From Naegleria lovaniensis (lineage: Eukaryota; Heterolobosea; Eutetramitea; Acrasida; Naegleriidae): a DNA stretch of 64,000 bases. Every line of letters begins with the position of its first letter. Positions within the stretch are counted from its first letter, which is position 1. A program made the translations under genes and the position numbers. A model generated the notes under the pieces. That model saw only the letters and a program-made list of their open reading frames with translations, did no database searches and was not told where the DNA came from. The DNA lies in contig NW_025407868.1 in NCBI RefSeq assembly GCF_003324165.1, positions 186,001 through 250,000 on the forward strand, in the 5' to 3' direction. Below are positions 54,250-64,000 of the stretch, one piece after another.

Positions 54250-55263
54250 ATGTCCCAGCAACCAACATCATCATCCTCTCAGGCTCATCGTCATCACCAT
54301 CCACAACTCACTGATACGGTACTTATGGTGAGACCCGTAGATTTTGCCTTTAACGAACAAACGGCTGTGGATAATGAATTTCAGAATAGAATAGAGGACA
54401 AATCAGCTTCTCAAATTCGGGATGATGCTCTCTCAGAGTTTGACCAGTCCGTGAAGAATTTGCGAGAGGCTGGTGTACAAGTTTTGGTTTTGGAGGCTCC
54501 TAAAACTCCACTCTCTACCAAGGTTCCTGATGCTGTGTTTCCAAATAACTGGTTCTCAACATGTGCTGATGGGACTGTATTTACCTATCCAATGTTCACA
54601 CCAAACAGAAGAGCCGAAGTTGAACGCTTGAATGATGTCTTGGAATTGTTGAAAGGCGCCAATCTCACAGTGTCTCGTGTGATTGAAATGCACAACGTAC
54701 CTTCATCATTGGCTTTGGAAGGTACTGGTTGTATGGTCTTTGATCATTTGAACGGTGTGGTGTATGCAAACTTGTCAGAGAGATGCAATGCCAAACAATT
54801 AGAACAATTTGTTCAACATACGAATGGAGCTAAAACCGAGTTGGTGACTTTTAGAACCAAGAGCTCAAATGGAAAGGAGTTTTACCATACAAACGTCATG
54901 CTCAGCATTGGTGAAGACTTTGCTATTGTTTGCTCGGCAGTCATTGTCGAAGAGGACAGAGAAAAGGTAATGTCTGCACTGAGAAAAACAAGAAAAACAG
55001 TGATTGATTTGACTATTGAACAAACTGAAAAGTTCATGTGTGCCAACGTCTTGCAATTATGCACCAAGACTGGAGGAAAAGTTATTGTCATGTCTGATTC
55101 TGCATACAATGGATTTACGGAAGAGCAACGAAACTTGTTGGAAAAGGAACACGGAAAGTTGGTGCTGTTCCCAATTAGTAAGACCATTGAAAAGATTGGT
55201 GGTGGAAGTGCCCGATGTATGGTTGCAGAAGTTTTCAACCCTTCACAAACCGATGTCAAATAA
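54250..55263 (+). CDS. Amidinotransferase-fold hydrolase, CtlX/arginine deiminase-related
   Basis: An intronless 337-residue protein of the guanidino-group-modifying superfamily. FPNNWFSTCADG, LEGTGCMVFD, H213 in EFYHTNVMLSIG and the nucleophile C323 in GGGSARCMVAEVF mark a complete Cys-His-acid site. The FPNNW and GGGSARC forms resemble the bacterial citrulline hydrolase-like CtlX group more than ADI, DDAH or agmatine deiminase. The substrate could be citrulline, arginine or a related ureido or guanidino compound. No introns and bacterial-type relatives make lateral origin possible, although codon use blends with the neighbours. An A-tract precedes the start. Confidence 0.82.
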   Translation: MSQQPTSSSSQAHRHHHPQLTDTVLMVRPVDFAFNEQTAVDNEFQNRIEDKSASQIRDDALSEFDQSVKNLREAGVQVLVLEAPKTPLSTKVPDAVFPNNWFSTCADGTVFTYPMFTPNRRAEVERLNDVLELLKGANLTVSRVIEMHNVPSSLALEGTGCMVFDHLNGVVYANLSERCNAKQLEQFVQHTNGAKTELVTFRTKSSNGKEFYHTNVMLSIGEDFAIVCSAVIVEEDREKVMSALRKTRKTVIDLTIEQTEKFMCANVLQLCTKTGGKVIVMSDSAYNGFTEEQRNLLEKEHGKLVLFPISKTIEKIGGGSARCMVAEVFNPSQTDVK

Positions 55264-55531
55264 TTTTGGTTAAAAAGATTGCCGTGACATGCTCTCCCCT
55301 TTTTCAGACTTCTCTTCATGCTATTCAACCATAACCATTCACCACTACTTGCCATAGCAATGATTGATTCTGGCCATTTTGAAATCATTTGGTAGCAGAG
55401 TAAATTTTGTGAGTTACTCTTTTTACGTTGATTTTGAAATAGGCTCATTGTTTAATAATCTAAATCTCCTGTTGCTACCTTGTAGGGATGTAGTTCCCAA
55501 ATAAACGCCATATATAGCAACAACATTCCAT

Positions 55532-56395
55532 TCATTCTTGATATAATTCATCACTAAACTCCAAAGCATATCCATTGAATGCCTCTGTCACAAGCTCTGC
55601 ATCTTTCAAGTCATCAATTGCAAAAGATAGGGTATTATACTTGGCAAGGGCAATTGTTTTGCGTGAAATCCTCTCACATCCAACCCTCCAACAGGAATGA
55701 CGTTATCGCTCCAAAGTTGTTCAGAAGCGCTCTCAAAAGTCTTGCTATCTTTCTTGATGGCTTCTAAAACAATTTCTTGATCATCCGATACATGATGAAG
55801 AAAATGTCCATCCTATTTGGTAAATTCCACATAATTCTTTGTCTCTTCTTAACCTTTTTGAACCGCATTCAACACAATGTCTCGTTTTTGAGTTCATTGC
55901 TTACGTATGCAAGTAAAAAATCCAAATTCTCTAACAACGTGGAGCATTATTTCTTTCTTTGAATCATCAAACTAATCAATAGTTTCGAGCTCTGTAAATA
56001 TTAATTTTACAATCTTTAACATGAAATTATGATCTCTTAACAAGATACATGATACAATTCGAAGAGCCTGCTTATTTTGTTTGATGGCTTCAAAGATTAG
56101 TTCCTTATCTTTTCTTAATTCATTTCCAGCCATCCACAAAGCCATCCCATTTTGACGAACTGCTTTCTTAATACAAATTCTCTGTCGTTGTGATACATAT
56201 CCCACTACATCCACTGTATTCTTTATAGCTGCCAAAAAACATTTGTTGATCGATGCGAATCATAGCTAAAATTACGTAATTCTGATCCATTGTGTTGAAC
56301 ACACAATCTCTATTTTCTTGAAGTTGTCTTGATGCAAATTGTAACCCATAACCACTCTTTTTGATATGATTCATCATAAATTCTTGATCGTTCAT
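55532..56395 (-). pseudogene. Decayed DUF4116 repeat protein
   Basis: Segments in different frames keep the about 50-residue DUF4116 repeat pattern (DxEx-V-xAVKxNGxAL-xxAS-xxLxxD). The first piece runs from ATG at 56395 (MNDQEFMMNHIKKSGYGLQF); near a T-run at about 56240 the frame shifts to NKCFLAAIKNTVDVVGYVSQ and ALWMAGNELRKDKELIFEA. After a stop at 55972-55974 further pieces are recognisable (DDSKKEIMLHVVREFG, DDQEIVLEAIKKDSKTFESA, KTIALAKYNTLSFAIDDLKDA), separated by two stops and two shifts, ending at a TGA at 55532-55534. DUF4116 arrays are common in amoebae and giant viruses; function unknown. Confidence 0.7.
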
Positions 56396-56815
56396 AAACT
56401 CTATTGGAAAGAAATTTGAATATTAATTCCCAATTCAACCCTCACTTCTTCTTTCCTAATGTTGTAATGAAAATTTCTTTTTTAATAATAAATTAATCTC
56501 TTTCATGATCCAAATTTTCATCACGATGTTCGGTTAATGAAGAAGAATTTAAAAAATCAACAATCATCACTCTCGCCATTCCACCATTTTTTCTTGGCTT
56601 GCTAGAAATCCTCTTTGTTCACTGGGTCTTGTCAATATTGTTCATTCTTTCTTGATGTAATTTCTGTTCTTCTTTCAAATTGTTGCAATGAATAATACTA
56701 ATTCCAAACGATGAAGTCCGAATGTCATGACATCAGCACGACACGTTAAGACTAACAATTTTTTTCTTTCTTCCCGCCAACAAAATATCATCCATTCAAA
56801 ACGAAAAAAATATTC
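56396..56815. other. Intergenic region, no gene seen
   Basis: About 420 bp of AT-rich sequence between the decayed DUF4116 gene and the kinesin. The CATGACATC and A-rich segment near 56730-56815 is likely the kinesin leader. Confidence 0.4.
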
Positions 56816-59195
56816 ATGAATCGTAGTGGAAGCTTTAGGAGAAGCCTTAGCTCAACGTCCATGCAACAAGCAGCAGCTTCGGCCAACAAGAGTATCAACA
56901 GTGTCAATAATAATAACAACCAACAAAACATCAACAACCACACCAACGACTATGAAGATGTAGATGAGGAAATTGAGGATCAAATCGATAGTGCAAGAAA
57001 TATTGAGGATGATTTTGATGCTTCGAATCAACAAGAACATATTACTGTTGTTGTTCGTGTAAGACCACCGTTACCTCGAGAAATTAAAGCGGCTCAAGAA
57101 CGAGGTGAGCCCTATGTGAGCACTATCAAAATTAACGACTCTCATAAGAGTTTGACCATCTCCGATGCCCTTGATAATGATTATGGTGTGGGTCATTCTT
57201 TTACTTTTGATCATGTGTATGGTGAGGACAGTAGACAAGATGAAATTTATGAGAATCATGCAAGAGGAGCAGTTCTTTCGGTTTTAAAAGGCTATAATGT
57301 AAGTTGATGAAATAATTACAACATGCATTTAGGTTGTTTTCAAACAATTTACAACAATAGGCCACTCTGTTCGCGTACGGCCAAACTGGTACAGGTAAGG
57401 TAAGTATAATTTCAAATGCACTAGCCACATTACAACATCATTGATGCATCCTCAGACTTTTACCATGGAAGGCTTTAGTGGAAAGCGAGAACTGAGAGGA
57501 GTAATCCCGAGAGCAACTGAAGACATATTTGATTGTAAGTTTCTCTCGTTTTTGATCAAATAGATCACTCATTTACCATCTTTGACTCCATTAGATATTG
57601 AAACCAAAGGTTCTTCGAATATTAATTTTTTAATCAGAGCTTCCTATTTACAGATTTACAAAGAGGTAATTTACGATCTACTGGACCCATCTAAGAGCAA
57701 TCTTACCATAAGAGAGGACAAGAAAAAAGGAACGTGTGTTGAGGGTCTCACAGAAGTGGTCGTCAGAACTCCAAAAGAAATTTATCAACTTATCGAACGA
57801 GGCCGAAAAGGAAGAGCAAAAGCAGCCACCAAGCTGAACGAAGAAAGTAGTAGAAGTCATGCTGTATTTATAATCGTTGCAGAACATCTTGAACGAAGCG
57901 TTTCCAATGAGGAAGATATTGATTGTGCCAATGCTGATGCGATCACAGGAAAGCAAGGTACACATGAGGTAAAAGAGTCGTATCGTATCGGAAAGCTTAA
58001 TCTAGTAGATTTGGCTGGAAGTGAGAGAGTTTCTGTGAGTGGAGCTTCTGGAGATCTACTAGAACAAACAAAAAAGATCAATCTTTCTTTGACATGCTTG
58101 GGAATGGTCATTTCTGCTCTCACGAAAACATACAAGAAAAAGGAAGTATATGTGCCATACAGAGATTCCAAGTTGACAAGATTATTGGCTGACAGCTTGG
58201 GAGGCAATTGTAGAACCACCATGTTGGCCATGGTCTCTCCAGCTCTTGAGTTTTATGGAGAATCCTTGTCAACACTTAATTTTGCAAAACGAGCAAAATG
58301 CATCAAAAACGTTGTAACAGTCAATGAGGATTTGGATCAACGAGCTCTTCTCAGAAAGTATGAAAAGGAATTGAAGAGATTACGAATTGAGCTATCAAAG
58401 AAGAACAAGACTGTAGTGGGAAAGCAAAGAATTCTAGAATTGGAAGAAGAGAAAAGAAGGGCTGAGGAGGATAAACTCGCAGCCATTGAGGCCTTGGAAG
58501 CACGATCAAGAGAATTCCTTCACGAAAAAACTCTCAAGAGAAAACTAGAAGAAAAGATTGCCCATCTTCAATCTCAATTGCTGGTAGGAGGTGAGAAAAT
58601 TGAGGAAACACCAGCGTTCCGAAAGCTTATCAAACAAGAGTATGAACGAGTCCATAAGCAATACGAGAAAAAGTTAGCTGAATTGGAGCGAGAGCGTCAA
58701 TCCATAGAAGAGGATAAAGCACAGGTTGATAGATACAAGCAATTGCTACTTAAACAACGAGACATCATGATTGCCCTCACAGCAAGACTCAATGAAAGAG
58801 ATGAAACTATATTGTCACTCCAGGAGGAACTTGATGCTTATGATCACCATCAGAAAATGTTGGAGGATGCACTGGATAGAAAAACAGCAGCACTCATCCA
58901 TCTACAACGAGTCACAGATGCTGGATTAAGTACTAAGGAAAAAGAAAAGCAAGCTCTCAGAAAAATCATTGAAGTCAAAATGATACCGTATATGAACACT
59001 ATTTACAAGAGTATGAACGCCTTTGAAACTCCAGAAATGGAAGAGACCACAAAACAAGTCAAGAAGCAGGTGGCCACCGTGACTCAACTCATGAAACAAA
59101 CGGCCAATGCTCTTTCGTTGAATTCCGGAAATTCCACTGAAGAACAATCCTCCACTTCCGAAGCCTCCTTAAACCAATTCCAAACTCATGAATAA
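56816..59195 (+). CDS. Kinesin with N-terminal motor and long coiled coil
   Basis: Four exons, 56816-57298, 57361-57399, 57456-57534 and 57595-59195, giving 733 residues. After a Ser/Asn/acidic leader of about 70 residues the motor runs from ITVVVRVRPPLP to FAKRAKCIKNVV: GQTGTGK (residues 168-174), NEESSRSHAVF, NLVDLAGSERVS, INLSLTCLG and PYRDSKLTRLLADSLGG. A coiled coil follows (LEEEKRRAEEDKLAAIEAL, EARSREFLHEK, YKQLLLKQRDIMIALTARL). The motor and its neck coil look like a protist-wide ungrouped kinesin rather than kinesin-1, -2 or -8, but I cannot name it safely. Exon 2 is 39 nt, and an intron follows the P-loop Lys codon, as in the other kinesin. Confidence 0.88.
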
Positions 59196-59433
59196 ATTGT
59201 ACCATCTTGCTCCGAATAACTCTCTTGTGCACATAATCTCCTGACATCCATGCTGTTGTTGTCGAACCCAGTTGCGAACCACACTGGCACTGGAATCTTT
59301 TTTCTCAATCAAAACAATCCAATCAATTCAATTAGGTTGTGAAGAATTTTTGCGAAACGAAAAAAATATTAATATTGCTGCTGCCCTTCCTCATCATCAC
59401 GATACATCAATAATTCTTGAATTTTCCAAAAAG

Positions 59434-60426
59434 ATGAGAAAAGCAGCAACAACAACATCATACGTACCACCAACAACATCTACTACAACAACATCAGAAC
59501 CGGTACCTCCTTCATCATCTTCTTTCATTAATAGTGTAACAAATTTCATTAGAAATTTACATAAAGCAAAAGGCTTGAGGGAGCCTCGTAAATATGAAGA
59601 TTATAACAGAGAAGCAAAGGATTTATTTGTTACCGATGCTGGAGAGGGCTTCACTGTCCAATTAAACAAAATAATTGGACAAACAGCTCAACATGAATTT
59701 GGTTTGTCCCACTCAGTCTTTGTTGGTGGGAGCGGAATGAGACCACCAGATTATACCACTACCGTATCATTTGCAAACAAGACAACTAATCTTCTCTCTC
59801 AAATCCAACTTCCACATTATATTCACTTTTTCATGTTGAAACGTAAATTCTTGAATGAAAAACTTACGACCGAAGTGAATTATGCAAATGCAAATAATAA
59901 CCTTATCGCAAAAGCAGATTATTCAGAAAGGGATTATGTGATTGATGCTCAGTATGATCTTGAGAAGGGCAAATTTCAAATTTCCTATATGCAAAGCGTG
60001 TTGCCATTCCTTCAACTCGGATGTTCTGGCTTCTACAGAACCTCAGATAGAGTGAGTGGTCTTTCTACATGTGTGCGTTATCAACCAACAAAGGAAGCTA
60101 TTGTTACTGGTGAAGCTAAGGTGTCTGGTCCACTCTCTCAAGCCAATACCTATAATTTGAAGGCTTCCTATTATCAACAAGTAGGTGTTGATACATTTTT
60201 GTGCACGGAAGCAACCTATGATGTTTCTGAACGCACTCTCAATTTCATTTATGGATTCCAACAATTGTTCCAACAAGCTAAATTCCGTGTTACTGCATCT
60301 CAAGACTTTAATATTAAGGCTAGTTTTGATATCATGCCAACCATGTCGACTAATATTAACACCTCAATTGATGCAAATCCAGCCAAATCAGAATACAAGT
60401 TTGGTGTTTCCATTCAAATTAACTAA
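59434..60426 (+). CDS. TOM40: Mitochondrial Tom40-like import pore
   Basis: 330 residues from an ATG; the frame is open upstream without ATG. A Thr/Ser/Pro-rich leader and a short helix (FINSVTNFIRNLHKA) are followed by RKYEDYNREAKDLFVTDAGEGFTVQLNK, which fits the Tom40/VDAC porin-3 entry (RKCKDLFP-x-FEG), and about 18 alternating beta-strand segments, among them FGLSHSVFVGG, YMQSVLPFLQLG and YKFGVSIQIN. YxQSVxPxLxLG is typical of Tom40 rather than VDAC, and no C-terminal VDAC signature is visible. It would form the protein-conducting channel of the outer mitochondrial membrane. The chain is divergent. Confidence 0.65.
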   Translation: MRKAATTTSYVPPTTSTTTTSEPVPPSSSSFINSVTNFIRNLHKAKGLREPRKYEDYNREAKDLFVTDAGEGFTVQLNKIIGQTAQHEFGLSHSVFVGGSGMRPPDYTTTVSFANKTTNLLSQIQLPHYIHFFMLKRKFLNEKLTTEVNYANANNNLIAKADYSERDYVIDAQYDLEKGKFQISYMQSVLPFLQLGCSGFYRTSDRVSGLSTCVRYQPTKEAIVTGEAKVSGPLSQANTYNLKASYYQQVGVDTFLCTEATYDVSERTLNFIYGFQQLFQQAKFRVTASQDFNIKASFDIMPTMSTNINTSIDANPAKSEYKFGVSIQIN

Positions 60427-60530
60427 TAATAAAAACGCTTATGGTGTAGTCCTTGAGAAAGTTTTATGTGAGGATGATGGAATTGGGTAATTCTAATGAA
60501 TTCATAGTTCAACAACAAGAAGTTCCATCC

Positions 60531-63035
60531 TTAAGCTGTCTCTTCACTTTTTAGCTTTTTTCTGAGAACTAGCAAGTCCATCATGTCCTCTCTGACACCT
60601 TCCATGTCATGGTCAAAGGAATCGTCATCATAGTCAAATATACTTTCTTCAATCTCAACCTTGGGTTCTGCAATGTCAAGATGAGGCGACGAGTCCAAAT
60701 TATTGTTCATGTTAGGCGTGGTAAGAAAATTGGAAGGAACTGCCGGTGGTTTCGGTGGTGAAATCTTCTTTGAGGGTTGTCCAAGAATAGTTGTATCATC
60801 ATCGAACGTCAGTTGCTTCTTGACTCGATCAAATGATGGTTCCTTGATCATGTGGTTGGCTTGTTTTCGACCCTTATTCCCCAGTGGCGTTTCCTTTGTG
60901 CTTTGCTTTTTCATTAATATTTTACCCATCACTTTTCCAACAAAATTAGAATCCAACTGTACAGAAGCTGTGGTATTCGACGACAAACCAGCCTGGGGTG
61001 ACACCATGATATTCGGAGAGACAATGACAGGTTTTTTCTTATTCCTTACATGAGGATTGTGATCTAGGGCAGCATTGGTACTTTTTGGTCTACTCTGGTG
61101 TGTATGTTGTTGTTGTTGCTGTGACAACCGTTTAGGACTTGGAGTTTGTGGATTCAATAATATCTCTGGAGAGGTGGTTTGTTTTTTAATGGGTGTCGAA
61201 GGAGCTGATTTTGGTCTCAATAGTGGTTGACCAGTCGGTGAAGGAGTAAGAAGATGTTGTCCATAAACCTGTTGTTGTTGAGAATTCGGTGGTGGTGGCT
61301 TGTGTGGATCATTGTGAAACATGTTATAGAGCTAAAAAAGTATTGTAAAAAGATTGTAACATTCATGTCAGGGTCAATGGTTATGCATTCATTCTCTTAC
61401 TTACATTATAGAATTTCTCTTGAACCACTTTAGTAGTTTCTGTTTTGTAATATTTGCTGTCCAGAGGTTTTTTCTGAGGTGTTGTAGAGGGATCTCTTGC
61501 AATATCTTTCGAAGGTGACGCAAATGGTGATGTGGAGTGATTGGGAGTAGAGGGCTGGGTGGACAAATTGGAGGGCGTGTGGAATGTAGAGGTGGTTGCT
61601 GTTGTTGTTGTTGTTGTAGTAGCATTGACACTAGTCAACGTTGAAGTATTGTTGGATCTTGGTGAAACAGATGGTGGTATTGGAAGTGAGGGTGTAATAA
61701 TGACATGACCATTCTTGATGAGCTCATTCAATTGGTTTTGTTTTTTCAAGAGTCGTTCTTCCATGTCTTTGAGCTCTTGCTCTTTCTTGTTGAGCGCGAG
61801 AGATTTTTCATTCTGTTCGCATCGTGTGAATGTTAATTTTGTGAGTCATTCAGTTCAACAACAACAGGAGGAGCATACTTACCAAATCTTGACATTCTTG
61901 TTGATGTGTGGCTTCCTTTTCTTCAAATTCTCTCAGTTTTTTCTCCAAAGCTTGAATTTTCATTTCATATTCTGTCCTTATTTGTTTTTCAAGAAGTAAA
62001 AATTGTTCTTTTAGTTTCAGCTCCTTGTGACGCAATTTCGCCTTTTGAATTCTCAATTTTACAGCAGAGTAATTTAAAATATGGTTAATATCTGGTCGTT
62101 TGCTTGGATCCTTTTCTAACATTTTGAAAATTAAAAACTGTAGCTCCATAGAATACTGTTTAGACAGAGGTTTAGGAGTTTCACTCACAATTTTCCTTAA
62201 TTGATCGGTTCATACAATTGTGTTTTCATCAAAAATTAACACTTACTTAGCGAGTGCGATTTGATTCGTTGCCAGAAATGGCGGAGAGAAGGATGCCAAC
62301 TCATACATGAGGCAACCGAAAGCCCAAACGTCACTTTTATGATTGTATGGCTGTTCTTGGCATAATTCTGGACTTTGATAGAGTGGAGTTCCTACATTGG
62401 TTGAGGCGAAAGATGATTGAGGACCAAGTAATCTTCCCAGTCCCATATCTCCAATTTTTACATTATCCTCGGCGTCAAGAAAAATATTCTGTGGTTTAAT
62501 GTCACGATGCTATAAACGAGTTTGTTTGTAAGTATCCAGTTTTCGTACATTCATACTTACTAAAATTCTCTTGTCATGTAAATATTTCAAACCTTGTGAA
62601 ATTTGTATGAGAAAATTCCACAATAAATCTTCCTTAAACGCCTTTCCTTGCTGTTGTTTGATCTTTTGTGTGAGATCTCCTCCTGATGCATATTCCATGA
62701 TAATACACAGAAAATTATTCTCAAGAAAAGAATCCAAGTATTTGATAATGTTAAAATGTTCACATTGACTCATGAGTCGTGCCTGGTCGATTCATAAAGA
62801 AATGCATGATGACAGAATGAATACAAAAGTTGGTTTGACGAGTTAACGACCCATTTGTTACATTCAAAATTCTTACCTCATTCAAGGCCTCTTCTTTATC
62901 CCTCTCGTCAACTCCATCCAAGTTTACCACTTTTTCAACACAAATTTCACCTGTAATTCTATTCCGAACCTTATAGACCTTTCCATATGATCCGGACCCT
63001 AATTCTTCCAGAATTTCATAATTCTGAAGTACCAT
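60531..63035 (-). CDS. NEK-type protein kinase with coiled-coil and Pro/Gln-rich tail
   Basis: Six exons, 63035-62877, 62782-62561, 62509-62247, 62195-61883, 61812-61405 and 61331-60531, giving 721 residues. The kinase has the glycine loop GSGSYG (13-18), catalytic K35, HRDIKPQN from residue 128, and DMG (148-150) in place of the normal DFG. GTPLYQSPELCQEQPYNHKSDVWAFGCLMYELA fits NEK-family activation and F helices. A coiled coil follows directly (KLRIQKAKLRHKELKLKEQF), as in NEK2-like kinases, then a long Thr/Pro/Gln-rich tail with SP/TP sites. NEKs act in centrosome, cilium and mitotic control. The DMG change may alter metal binding or activation. Confidence 0.85.
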
Positions 63036-63254
63036 TCTTCGTTATCTTGTAGTACTACAACCAACTTCAAAGATGATCACTATATTCAAAAAACAATAAC
63101 AACCACTTTCCGAGCGAGCTCTCTGGTGCCAGCTGTTTTGGTGTTTCAATTTTTTTGTATGTTTCAAATTTGGTTTTGGCGGCACAAGTTTTTGAAAAAA
63201 GAAAAATGGACAAGACCAATACCACACAACGAAACAGAGGATGAATTCAAAAAA

Positions 63255-63680
63255 ATGTCGGAAACATCCAATACTAACAACACAACAACCAATGCATCAA
63301 CACCACAGCAAGATACCATCATTCAATACATTGTCATACGTAGAGACCTTATGGAACCTCCATATTCATACGCAATAGGATCCATCGTAAGCCAAGGTAG
63401 CCATTCCAGTGTTTCTATCATTTCGGAATCCATCATGGCGAAAGATGAAGTAACATTGCAATATGTGGATCCAAATGCTTCCTCTCAAATGCACACCATT
63501 GTGTTAGAATGTCCGAATGAAAAACAATTACTTTCTCTGAGAGATTCATTAGAAAAGGCTCAATTGAGATTTAAATTATGGATTGAACAACCAGAAAATA
63601 TTCCGACTGCAATCGCTTTGAAACCATATCATCGATCACTTGTAGCAAAATTTGTAAAAAAGTTTAAATTGTTTAAATAG
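63255..63680 (+). CDS. PTRHD1: PTRHD1-type peptidyl-tRNA hydrolase-like protein
   Basis: 141 residues from an ATG following an A-tract (human PTRHD1 has 140). IIQYIVIRRDLMEPPYSYAIGSIVSQGSHSS corresponds to the first strand and the helix of the PTH2 fold, and LWIEQPENIPTAIALKPYHRS and KKFKLFK at the C-terminus match PTRHD1 in sequence and position. PTH2 enzymes release peptides from tRNA, but PTRHD1 activity is doubtful in animals. The frame is open further upstream but starts at GTG. It is divergent with the NEK kinase, 219 bp between start codons. Confidence 0.9.
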   Translation: MSETSNTNNTTTNASTPQQDTIIQYIVIRRDLMEPPYSYAIGSIVSQGSHSSVSIISESIMAKDEVTLQYVDPNASSQMHTIVLECPNEKQLLSLRDSLEKAQLRFKLWIEQPENIPTAIALKPYHRSLVAKFVKKFKLFK

Positions 63681-63964
63681 AGATTGAATGAATTTTCGGA
63701 GCTTGTGAATGATTATTCACCCAGAAAGCAAAGACATTTTTTTGGAAGATGTCTACCACTCCTCTCAAAATGAACTCAACAAATAATGTAAATCAAGGAT
63801 ATTCGTTCATAGCTAGCTCGTTGTCACACTCATTAGACTCGTTTTTTAGAACAATTGCTGTTCCCTTCCATTTTCAATTCCAATTCATATTTACCATTTC
63901 CAAAATAAAAAAATCGCTCATCATCAACTTGATCAATAACACCATCATCATCTTGTCATTCAAA

Positions 63965-64000
63965 ATGGTGAGCTTTAAAGTAGTTTTTGCTCTGCTGGTT
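63965..64000 (+). CDS. Start of a gene with a signal peptide (partial)
   Basis: The first twelve codons, MVSFKVVFALLV, read as the n- and h-region of a signal peptide or signal anchor; the window ends here. The upstream 280 bp contain CATCATC-rich and A-rich leader sequence but no gene. No identity can be assigned. Confidence 0.4.
   Translation, partial: MVSFKVVFALLV

Noticed and set aside
55579-55767. Plus-strand small gene in the DUF4116 region
   Set aside because: The minus strand carries recognisable repeat remnants over the same bases; the plus frame has none.

Overview
The window looks like nuclear DNA of a free-living protist close to Naegleria (Heterolobosea). This is inferred from the AT-rich sequence, the dense packing of genes, the sparse short GT-AG introns (about 43-220 nt), the runs of Asn/Ser/Thr/Gln codons, and the frequent A-tract directly before the start codon. 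The gene set is a full eukaryotic one (Ras, Rab4, Arp1, kinesins, Atg4, retinoblastoma, NELF, HEATR6, TMEM120). I see no rRNA, tRNA, CRISPR, bacterial operon or origin, and no promoter motif I would defend. Species assignment is not possible from the sequence alone.

Layout. 1-12.2 kb: end of an AAA ATPase, B-type cyclin, PP2A catalytic subunit, HEATR6-like protein, Ras, Arp1 (centractin), dolichyl-diphosphatase, kinesin. 12.24-14.68 kb: a mobile element with about 95-bp terminal inverted repeats, a 586-codon transposase-like ORF and an inverted, internally deleted derivative. 14.9-34.9 kb: retinoblastoma-like protein, degenerate nucleotide-cyclase-like protein, mitochondrial intermediate peptidase, NELF-C/D, PH-domain protein, Cys-rich small protein, TBC1D22-type RabGAP, EngB/GTPBP8 GTPase, histidine acid phosphatase, ankyrin-DUF4246 fusion. 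35-50 kb: low-complexity putative DNA-binding protein, two-TM protein, OLA1/YchF ATPase with an organelle-type N-terminus, Atg4 protease, Rab4, NHL-type propeller, TMEM120, RNB exoribonuclease. 50-64 kb: AAR2 splicing factor, GT61-like glycosyltransferase, amidinotransferase-fold (CtlX-like) hydrolase, a decayed DUF4116 gene, second kinesin, Tom40-like barrel, NEK-type kinase, PTRHD1, and the first codons of a secreted protein.

The genes are independent housekeeping units rather than an operon-like system, but several share themes. Cell cycle: cyclin B with a perfect D-box, RB, NEK kinase, PP2A. Microtubule transport: Arp1 and two kinesins. Membrane traffic: Rab4, TBC1D22, Atg4. Mitochondrion: MIPEP, Tom40, EngB, OLA1-like and RNB nuclease. 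Gene ends are often very close (convergent stops 8 bp apart at 22.48 kb and 36 bp apart at 10.03 kb). Exon coordinates given below were derived by hand from GT-AG sites, reading frame and protein-family continuity; they have not been checked against transcripts. The most unusual item is the mobile element at 12.24-14.68 kb, whose protein shows an acidic/CxxC/D-LH/E-NK motif order reminiscent of RAG1/Transib-type transposases.
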